Assembly: GCA_015501595.1 (NCBI GenBank)
Contig: JADNRX010000441.1
Location: 1 to 43,031, forward strand
DNA: 43,031 nt
Direction: 5' to 3'
From: Hymenopellis radicata
Lineage: Eukaryota; Basidiomycota; Agaricomycetes; Agaricales; Physalacriaceae
Shown here one piece after another: positions 30,253-38,830 of the stretch; the first letter of the stretch is position 1; every line of letters begins with the position of its first letter. Made by a program: the position numbers and the translations under genes. Under the pieces are notes generated by a model that was not told the origin of the DNA, did no database searches, and saw only the letters and a program-made list of their open reading frames with translations.

Positions 30253-31573
30253 TACTGTATACTTTAATTCAATTCGTCAGGCCATGTGACGTGTGACTGG
30301 CCTGACGAAAATTTGAATTCGTCAGATTACCATATGCGGTAATAGCCGCCCCGGCGGAGCGGCGGCGGGAGGACGGCGGGGGCCCCGCCGGGCCAGTTTT
30401 CGCGAAATTTTGAGTGACAAGTGTAGAGACCTCAACGAGTCAAACCCGGGTCAGATCTGCGATCCATCACGCGAGTACCCGTGGCCAAAACTGCCGATCC
30501 GCGATCCTTATCTGATCCGACCCGCCACGGATTACGGATCAAGACGAGTCGGATCACCGAGATCGCCGAGCGGGTCGAGTACTCGAGTAAACTCGAGTAT
30601 TCAACGCACTCAAATCCATTCATGCGCGATAAGCATCCCCGGGCAATGGCACGGGGACACTCAGCCGCGCATGATGCGGACTGTGTGGTGGCGGGAGGAT
30701 AGTGGGAGTCAGAATGGTGGTGATGATGGTAGTGGAGATGGTGATGCAGGTAGTGCGGTGAAGTGGAGGTAGTGTGCTGATGTGGGTGTGGGTGGTGAGG
30801 GTGTGAGTGGTGGCCGTCGTCGTCGCGGTCGCTCCATCAGCGCGCACACCGCTCATAACCACGTCAATACTCCATCCATCCTCACTCGAATCCTCATCTC
30901 CGTGTCGCACATCCCGCTACCCATCCCCGCTACCGCGTCGCACATCCTCCACCAGTCATCCACGAGTCGTCGTCGTCGTCGTCCGAAGTCGGTGCTGTGG
31001 TTCAAGTCGTCCGTTGCTGCTGTCACAGAGACAGCAGCAAGCCCAGCACACAGTCAGGGCCCAAGGAAACACCCCAGAGGCCTCCTGACAATCGTCAGAG
31101 AGGCAGCGGCGACAATCGTCACTCGCTGGGTGGTGGTCGTTGTGGTGGGAGAGAGAGATGAGGGAGATCTAGCCATCGATCAGAGGCTTACGCGGCCTCT
31201 CGGCAATTGCCGGATCGTGAGAATTCATGAGAAATTCACGCGTACGGCTCATTTGGGCGATGCAAGGGCCCGTTTGACTTGGTAAAAATTTGTAAATTAA
31301 GCTAAAATATATCACTAAATATTCACGAGTCAACACGAGTACTCGTAACGAGTACTCGTGCCTCTAGAGGCTGATCCGCGATCCATATGCGATCCGACCC
31401 GCCACGGGTCTACGGATCATACGGATCGGATCTCCGAGATGCCCGAGCGGATCGAGTACGGATATATCCGCGTGATCCGCTGACTCGTTGAGGTCTCTAG
31501 ACAAGTGTAACATTTCGTCAAATCCAGGTCGCCTGTGACCTGTGACTGACGAATTGATTAAAAGTCTACAGTA
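30253..31573 (+). mobile_element. M, Z-related MITE, interrupted by V2
   Basis: TIRs TACTGTATACTTTAATTCAA and, from the right, TACTGTAGACTTTTAATCAA. TA flanks at 30253-30254 and 31572-31573. The first 20 bases differ from the Z right end by one base, and subterminal GTGACGTGTGAC and CTGACGAAAATTTGA words are shared with Z1. Without V2 it is about 240 bp. It is therefore a likely non-autonomous derivative mobilised by a Z transposase. Confidence 0.8.
30424..31499 (+). mobile_element. V2, non-autonomous hAT-type element
   Basis: 1076 bp with TIR TAGAGACCTCAACGAGTC and a perfect TSD GACAAGTG (30416-30423 and 31500-31507), inserted in M. The core matches V1 (CCCCGGGCAATGGCACGGGG, CTGTCACAGAGACAGCAG, paired GACAATCGTC, CGCTGGGTGG). 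The subterminal words differ from V1: here GGATC/GATCC-based words such as GATCCGCGATCC and CGGATC, instead of ACTCGCGAGT. Confidence 0.88.
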
Positions 31574-31966
31574 GCGTCATCGCGAAGACAGACGCAAAGA
31601 ATCGTCCCAGAACGTATCTGAGGGCGCAGCGGTCGGCGCGAAGCCAAACCGCGCCAAAAGCAGACAAGAGCAAAGAAAGCAAGTAGGAAAGGCCTCAGAA
31701 GAAGTTCTGGGGCCGACGAGCATGACACAGACGTCGTGCTGTGGTGGTAGAAGGATAAGAGCTGAGATCCGAGCTGATCGATCGTTATCCGGCAATTGCC
31801 GGGACGTTCAGCGGCAATTGGGGAAATTTCTTCGCAACGTCGTTTCTCAACGACGTTGGGGCCGTTTGCCCTCGAATAAATTGCTAAAATTCTCTAAAAT
31901 AAATTTATTGAGATTAGGCAGGTGAGAGGCAAGTACTTGCCTCAAGTACTTGCTTCTCAAAAGCCA
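31574..31966 (-). other. X2 body, no gene
   Basis: Reverse complement of X1 8.8-9.13 kb; contains GGCAATTGCC palindromes (31789, 31812) and CAAGTACTTG words (31930-31955). The short open frame 31577-31795 is not protein-like. Confidence 0.55.
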
Positions 31967-32119
31967 TACTGTACTATTACGGGCTGGTCTTCGCATAACG
32001 CGTAACGGCGGGGTCTTTTGATCTTATCGGACCTCGCCGATCGCCTGGAAATCCTTATCGGGTTTCCATCAAATTTTTTTTCAAAAAATCTGTGAAGACT
32101 TGACTGTAATAGTACAGTA
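31967..32119. mobile_element. N, 153-bp MITE
   Basis: Perfect 14-bp TIR TACTGTACTATTAC including flanking TA. No ORF. It splits the X2 body, as the X1 equivalent (about 8790) lacks it. It shares TACTGTA with Z, M and K. Confidence 0.8.
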
Positions 32120-32468
32120 CTTGTCACCCGTGCACCACCCGGGGGGGGGTTGCAAGCGCCGGGTGTGCGGGTGCCGGGTGCGGCACCACCCGGGTGATGC
32201 CGATACTTGCAAGTACTTGTAAGTACTTACCACTCGTGCCTACTGTACACTTTAATTCAATTCGCTCGTCACGGGTCACAGCCGGTCCAAAATTGACGAA
32301 AAGTCACGGGGGTTACAGGTCCATCTGAGTTTTGACGAAACCGCCAGGTCATCGCCAATAGTACTGATTTTTCGCGGTCAAATACTGTTTTTCGTCCCAA
32401 ATATGATTTCTAACAATAATGCACTCTGCATTCAAGCGTATCATTCACTACAGAGCAAATTTCTATTA

Positions 32469-35400
32469 CTACGCATCATCTCCACTCTCCGACCCATCAT
32501 CGTGTCTCCAGAAATCCTTATATAATGTGTTGGGTCGACGCGTTCGCTGCGGTCGTCCTGTTCGTGATCTGGCATCAATCTCCAGTGCCTCGGGAACTGT
32601 GGAATCATCGTCCTCGTCCGGCAAGGTACCCTCATCAAGATCACCATCAAGATCCTCTGCCGTACTCGTCGACTTCAAGCCGCCATCTGGAGCAACTTCG
32701 ACACCACGAGCAGACTCTGCACCCTCTACCATGAACTCCACAAGTGTTGAAAGAGGTATGTCACTATCATCCTCATACTTCTCATCGTCGTTCATAACAT
32801 CTTCAGGCAGATCTTTTACGTTCTTTGCTGGAACGATGACCTTCCCCGATGTAAGCTCACTCCAGAACTCAGCATCCGTCTTACTCATATCGCGTAGGCT
32901 CTGTCGTGCGGCATAGGACGTCAACGTTGCGTAGGATAGATCCCACTTGTGCGATTTACAGCCGGAAAATGCCTAGTTCAAGTGAGTTGCCTTTCATTAC
33001 ATCGCGGAAGATTAGTTACCTTCTTGATCAGCTCCTCATTATCGAGTGCCTTCCACGCCTTCCACAGCCACTTCACACTTCGATCTCTCAACACACCGAT
33101 ATGCTCGTCGAACAGAAGGTCCTCATCCGCCTGAATCTTTTCCAGGAACAGCTCAACAATATCCTCGTGGTATGATCTCTTCAGCGACAGCTTCAGCGGT
33201 CGCTGAATGCCAACATCGCACGGCTGATCAGCTCCGGTACATCCTCCAGGAACGTAGTCGAGAATGACGGTAGGATGATCCTTCCGCATGTACAGCCGGA
33301 ACTCGACCGACCGATGCACAGCCCACACGTCAATAGACCAGAGACTCTTTTGCGTCTGAGGAAGCCCTAGGTTGTCTTTTTTGGTTGCGAAGTATGGGGC
33401 AAGGATTCTCTCCACATATTCGCGCATCATTTCCTGATTCGACTAGTAGGTCTTCGTTCCCGATGGACAGAAGATGAATCCCGCCTTCATGCAGTCTTGA
33501 TAGCACGGCGATGACTTCTTTGGACATGACAGCATCGTCGCGCCTTGGTATATCGCTTGGAACGGAAGGATAGTCCCAGCAGCCGTCACCGTAACCATCA
33601 AGGTAAAGGCCCGCTTCTCGTCTCCGCCCACAAGAGTGACCTGCTTCGCTCCTTTCTCCGCCCAGGTCATCTTGTCGCCAGGTGCATAAACAATCTGTGT
33701 TTGATCGGAATTGGCAAAGAGTGATGGTGGTATGTCGTACTCTTTGATACTGTATGCCTTTCGAAAGAATGATTTAGTGCATTGAGCTTCCCAGTCGGCG
33801 GGTAACTTCTGCGCTGCTCGAGTTGCTTTTCTCCGCGACCAACCCAACGCGCCCTGGAGCCATCCACGCACGTAAGAGTCCGACACCTTGAACTTGGAGC
33901 CGTCACGGAAGACTTTGTCGAAGATCTCGGGATTTGATTCAAGAATGGTTGCAACGATGAGACCGCGCGCTGTGACGACAGTGATAGGTGCCGACGCTGC
34001 GCGCAGTTTTTTGAAGCGTGTTGTCAAAATGGCAACTACGGCGGGATATTTGGCCTATCGTTGCAGGTGAGCATAAACTTCAGCTTTGAAATTAACAAGA
34101 GGCTTACTAGAACTCCACGCTTTCCGCCTTTGTTATGACCAGGTGTTACATTCGCACGTTGAAGAACAGATGCCTTCCACACTGGCCGCTCACCACGTCT
34201 GTCAATCCAGTCACGGACAGTACTCGGCGAAATCCCGGCGAAGGTGTATGAATCGCGGGCCAACAAGGAGCGTACAATCACAGCGGGACTCATCTGCCAG
34301 CCAGCGTCAAGGCCTGCAAGCCTGATCTGGATCCATGTCAATGGGTTGAGATAGTTATGGTAGACGGCTGGGCGTGGAATCTTGGTCGTGGGGCGCCCGG
34401 AAACCTTCTTCTTTTTTGGTTTAGCTGCGATTGTGCGTGCCGGTCGTGTATGCTGCGCGACGGATGTATAGGCCAGCTCAGGTGGTATGTCGGATCCTTG
34501 TAGCTCCATCATGCGAATCTGATTAAATGGTGAGCTCGTCACGTATCATTTACAGTTGAATTCTTACCTTGCCCACTTTCTTACCACTCGGCGTCCGTTC
34601 TCCGGCGGCAATCTCAATCGACTTCTGCTTGTCGCGCTGTTTCCTCTTTCTCTCCCTCGCACCAACCTTCGTCTTCTCGTCATCCAGAGCTGCCCTGCGA
34701 TTTTCTCGTAAGCGAACATCTTCCTTGGTTATAGCGTCGCGCTCAGCCTCCCGCTTTTGATCGTTCAAATAGCCGTCCTTTGTTGTGACTTTAAAAAAGT
34801 TAAGGACACTTCCACGCTTGACCTGCCCAAGTTCGGCACGTTCAAGTCCCTTCCGCGTTGTTGATTGTACTGAAAGACGAGTACGTTTCTTCTCGGAGGG
34901 GCTTTTTGGTGGTGTTGTTCGATCACTTAGCATTCGTTTCGCAGATCGCGAGGGAGTGATCTGAATTGTTTCTGGTGACGAAGCTATACTCATAGCATGA
35001 GATGGAGACAACGATGGGAGTGACGGAGATGATGGGAGTGGCGTCTGGGACGACGGGGGAGTACTAGGGAAAGGTGATGATGATTCTGTTACTGGTAATG
35101 GCGACGAGCTTGTAAGTTCGTCATCCATATTGTGGTCGTCGCTCTCAGACGTGTTTGCAGGTATATACATCTGGAACTTGAATTAGCTATCAGTCAATCG
35201 GTAGGCAAGTTCACTTACTCGTTCGTTATGCCACTGAACAATGCGCAGAAAAACTTTCATCCGCTCATCAAGGACTGCCCGCATTGTTCCCGAGAGAAGA
35301 CGCCATCCAAGGAAGAACCCGCAGAGGGCATTCCATCCCAGAATACCGCAAGAGAAGCCGTCGGTCTGTTTTGTAATCGGCATGGCCTGAAGCGTGAAGC

Positions 35401-36310
35401 GCGCATCTGTATGTACGTGCGTCCACCAATCAATACACCTCCACAGCTCATCGCTTAGCGGCCCACCCAGCGAATCGCCGAAGTACACGATACTTGCCCC
35501 GAAGTCGATAACAAGTGCAATCCAATGGTTACCTCCTGTATGGGCGATCGTACCAAGCTTGTTACGCCCGGTTCCCGCCATATCTTCTCCTCGACCTTTC
35601 GGCCACTTGTACGCGGATGACGTGTGGTACTCGTCGCGAGCCGCATAGGATGCCTTGAGCTTTTCGGTGAACAGTGTGTTCTCGATAATGACTGAGCGGC
35701 GTTGGCCCGACATGATGATGTCGTGCTCGAGCAACCCCAACATTTGGCCTTCATGCTCATCGGTCAACCACCTAGTTGATAGGTATGATGATAGATACAC
35801 CATCTGGAGGTCTACGCTGAAGCCATGGATAGTTCCTGCCCACGGAAGCGAGTGAAGGGTGTCATAGACGCGATCAAGTAAGGCTTCCGTCTCGGCTGTC
35901 TGCTTCGCCGTGAACTGATGGTTCAGACCTTGCAGGTGATGCATCGCCTCTGCCCATTCCTTTTTGGCTTGACGGACAGGCTCAAGGCGCACCCAATACG
36001 TGATTGCCCAGAGGGGATAACAAGATGGGTGCTCCTCACGACCGGGTCGAATGATTGCGATTGATGTCGCAGTGCAGCTAGGAAGGAGGATTTCCGCGCG
36101 CATTCGGGATACGTCGGTAGATGGAGGTGGGATGTGATGGATCAGATGGTCAAGTCCAATGGTTGGCGGGCGATCAGAGAGTGCAGGAGGTGATGGAAGG
36201 GATTTTGACGGAGGTGGTGCAATCTCAAAGGTAATAAACTCTGGAACAGGCAATGTTTCGGGAGGCAGAATGGCATCCTCAATATCAAAGGGGATCTCAA
36301 GACGATCCAT
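32469..36310 (-). pseudogene. Ulp1 protease-DDE transposase fusion, copy B (nonsense codon)
   Basis: The same five-exon gene as copy A, with an undamaged start: MDRLEIPFDIEDAILPPETL at 36310. Conserved parts, introns and the in-frame TAG between the first and second catalytic Asp are identical (stop at 33443-33445). Only a few residue changes are seen, such as EEYEDD to EKYEDD and VPKALEI to VPEALEI in the acidic tail. Apart from the nonsense codon the frame is open over about 1214 residues, making this the better reference for the family. Ulp1 proteases cut SUMO or other ubiquitin-like modifiers; in transposons their role is not settled. Confidence 0.82.
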
Positions 36311-36599
36311 TCTGATGGGAGGAAGGCAAGGGCTTGTAGGTCATGTACGCTGCATGTTTTCGCGACGCAAGAACGAAGCGGCTATATATATATGATTAGA
36401 GCTAGTCGACCAATGTAGAAAAAGACCGACTTACCAGGTTAAGAGGAAATGAAATCGATTTACCAATGACGAGACCGGGTATTCGTACAGAGTCCGAATG
36501 ACACAGCTGGTGGGGAGAAAGACGATTGAAATCAGAACGAAACAAGTAAGAACGACCCACCAATCTCGACGGCGTAATAAAAAGCCAGTATCGATGACC

Positions 36600-37558
36600 T
36601 GGGCGGTCTATTCCAAGGCCCGCTGACAATCGCCAGCGAGGAGAAACCGGCAATCGCCAATCTCTGGTGCGCCGGGCACTCGAAATCCATCGATAAGTGT
36701 CGTCCTCAGCACCTGGCGGCTCGTCCACCGCACTTCGCCGTCCGTGTTCGCTGCTGGCAATCGCCAGACAGCGGAGAAATGGCAATCACCATATTCCCAT
36801 AAGGTAGCGGTCCGAGGTCGACAAGGCCTCCAGTTGGAGCAGACGATGTTGCTGGCAAGCGCCAGAGCAACGAGACTGGCAATCGCTATGTCCAAAGAGG
36901 GAAGTCGGTGGTGGGATGGGAAGGAGGGCGCTTACGAGGCCCAAACAAGTGACTGGAGTCACGTGATGTGACCTGTAGCTGAAGCGGCGGGGACACTCAG
37001 AGTGGCCTCAAAGGTGGTATCGGAGCGAGATTCACACCAAGGAAGATCAGGACAAGTAGAATACAATTGTTATCATTTCGAGTTAAATTACTGATTTGTT
37101 ACGGAATTGTACATAGATAAATGTAAGTAATGATATCGTAGTGGGCGGGACATCGGGGCCGGAGGCGGGATACCCAAACGACAGCGGAGTCTTCAAGCGA
37201 GCGTATTGAAGGCATTAATGACAAAACTGCACGGTTATTCATTGTGAAATTAGCGAGATATGTATAAATTGGAGAAACTTACCTTGGAGATCGGTCAATG
37301 GTCGGGATGTCGGCGCCAGTGGGCGGGATACCCAAACGACAGCGGAGTCTTCGAGCGAGCGTATTGAAGGCATTAATGACAAAACTGTACGGTTATTCAT
37401 TGTGAAAATAACGAGATATGGATAAATTAGAGCAACTTACCTTGGAGTTTGAAACATACCTTAGCGATCGGTCAGTGGTCGGGATGTCGGGGACGAAGGG
37501 CGGGACACCTCAAACGACAGCGGCATCCTCAGTAGACTATCTTGAAGGTTCGAACGAC
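36600..37558 (-). repeat. Z2 copy of palindrome cluster and exon-intron array
   Basis: Minus-strand equivalent of Z1 19355-20330. It includes TGGCGATTGCCA-like words (36620-36890) and about three units of the tandem array (37140-37558) with the same splice-like borders. Confidence 0.75.
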
Positions 37559-38190
37559 GAGTCTTAGCTGTAATTTCTAGCCTATTTCCCGGACAAGTGT
37601 CAAGGAGTAATAAAGTGTTTTGGCCTGACAACTGTCACTGAATTCCAGGGCTCCAACCCGGGTAGCGGACGTATTAGGCCCAGGCGGTGCGTATCCGCAT
37701 TGGGCTGATGTGTCAGCACTCCTTCTGGCAGGCGGGCGCGCGCTCGTCCCGGCACTGCTTTGCCGAATCGTGGCTCGGCACTGCTTTACCGAATCGTGGT
37801 TCGGCACTGCTTTGCCGAATTGTCACCCCGGTCCCGCGCCGTCCTGCTAGCAGCCGGGCGCGCGCCACTGCTGGGCACCCATTTGTCACCACCCTCCAAG
37901 ATCAACATGTCCTAAATCCTCCTTCCGAGTACCGCCCTTATAATACGCGAAAATCATTGTATGCTGCTTGACCCACGTGACGTCGCGATTACCTATTTGG
38001 GGTACCCCGCTCACGTATTGCGGGGGCAGCAATCCGTGAATGCCAATCCGGCAATTCCTTGTTTCCATCACCCCCACTATCTCCCCGCTCCTATAACAAA
38101 AGCCGCTTAATTTTCTACGCTTTCAGTGTAATATGTGCCGTATGTGACCTGTGAAGGCACTTACCCTATATCGCTCTACCCCATTCAGGC
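37559..38190. other. Repeat DNA beginning with a Y-like terminus
   Basis: 37559-37592 reads GAGTCTTAGCTGTAATTTCT then AGCCTATTTCCC, close to the Y left end. No matching right end was found to 43031. A tandem repeat of about 26 bp (TCGGCACTGCTTTGCCGAAT-based, three units) lies at 37757-37822. No protein-like ORF; the minus frame 37577-37807 only reads the GC-rich repeat. Confidence 0.45.
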
Positions 38191-38270
38191 GTACATGGCT
38201 TAACGGTAATGCCTTGTGCCCGATGGACAACTTTTTCCCGGCGGTCTTGTGTTCGAATCTTCCAAGTCGT
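38189..38270 (+). other. tRNA-like segment
   Basis: TGGCTTAACGGTAATGCC (A box) and GTGTTCGAATCTTCC (B box) are about 50 nt apart. The arm pairing is incomplete, so a tRNA-derived repeat is more likely than a tRNA gene. Confidence 0.4.
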
Positions 38271-38415
38271 TTCGATTTTTCTTCTAAGTTCTTCTGACTT
38301 ATGTTTCTTACTTTGCTCTTCATCGCATTTCTGCCTCATCAGGCGCCCAATTTTTTCGCATTCTAACTTGTACCGACACTACAAACATTTACTCAGCCCT
38401 TCGATCACCCAGATC

Positions 38416-38830
38416 TAGAGCATGACACGAGTTTGGGCTGGCGCAGGTAACTCGCAGGTAACCTGCGACTCGCGACTCGCGACCGGGTTTGCGCAAGTCG
38501 CAGGTTTGAGGTTGGAGCATTCCGCAAGTACTTGCACAGGTTCCGGTAGTCAGTTAAGATATAATATTATGCATATAACCTATGTTATACATATGAATAT
38601 GATTCAACAGAGTTGCAATAGGCTATAGAGATGATGTTTGCACTAGTTTGACCTCAGTTGAAGGGGATATGAGTGGGTTATAGCTCAAAACTCGTCAAAA
38701 ACTCGCAAACTCGCGAGTTTTAGACCCGCGACTCGCAAGTTTGAGACAAGTCGCAAGTCCGGACTTCAGATACGCAAACTCACGCAAACTCGACCCGCCG
38801 GACCCGGGTTTAGACTCGTGGCATGCTCTA
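38416..38830 (+). mobile_element. MITE copy D, hAT-type, in 3' end of G2
   Basis: 415 bp, TIR TAGAGCATGACACGAGT / TAGAGCATGCCACGAGT, perfect 8-bp TSD CCCAGATC (38408-38415 and 38831-38838). Same internal structure as A and C. It replaces the natural end of the G2 reading frame. Confidence 0.9.

Larger units (their letters stand above)
25725..32240 (-). mobile_element. X2, second X-family element, inserted in G1
   Basis: It begins TAGAGAAAAGCACGAGTG next to GACCGGCG and stops at CACTCGTGCC (32231-32240), where Z2 starts. The missing last 8 bases and second TSD are at 14590-14605. The body at 26.1-26.45 and 31.57-31.96 kb is the reverse complement of X1 at 8.8-9.4 kb, for example CAGATGCGCCCCG and TTCTGGGGCCGACGA. 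Nested inside are Y (26459-30220, with P), M (30253-31573, with V2) and N (31967-32119). Removing these leaves about 1.3 kb of X sequence with no transposase. CAAGTACTTG words lie near both ends. Confidence 0.75.
32241..37558 (-). mobile_element. Z2, truncated inverted copy of Z1
   Basis: It starts with the Z right terminus TACTGTACACTTTAATTC at the X2 end and matches Z1 19355-24696 in reverse complement, with very few base changes seen in the coding exons. The match ends at 37558 inside the tandem exon-intron array (GGTTCGAACGAC), and a Y-like terminus follows at once. The left half of Z (companion gene and left terminus) is absent. Confidence 0.85.

Noticed and set aside
19355..37558. The inverted Z copies as two arms of a single giant palindromic transposon
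   Set aside because: The arms end with separate TA-type Z termini facing each other, and the spacer contains a split gene and X2, which is better explained by two insertions and an inversion.
37577..37807. 76-codon minus-strand frame
   Set aside because: It translates the 26-bp tandem repeat and GC-rich flank; no family resemblance.
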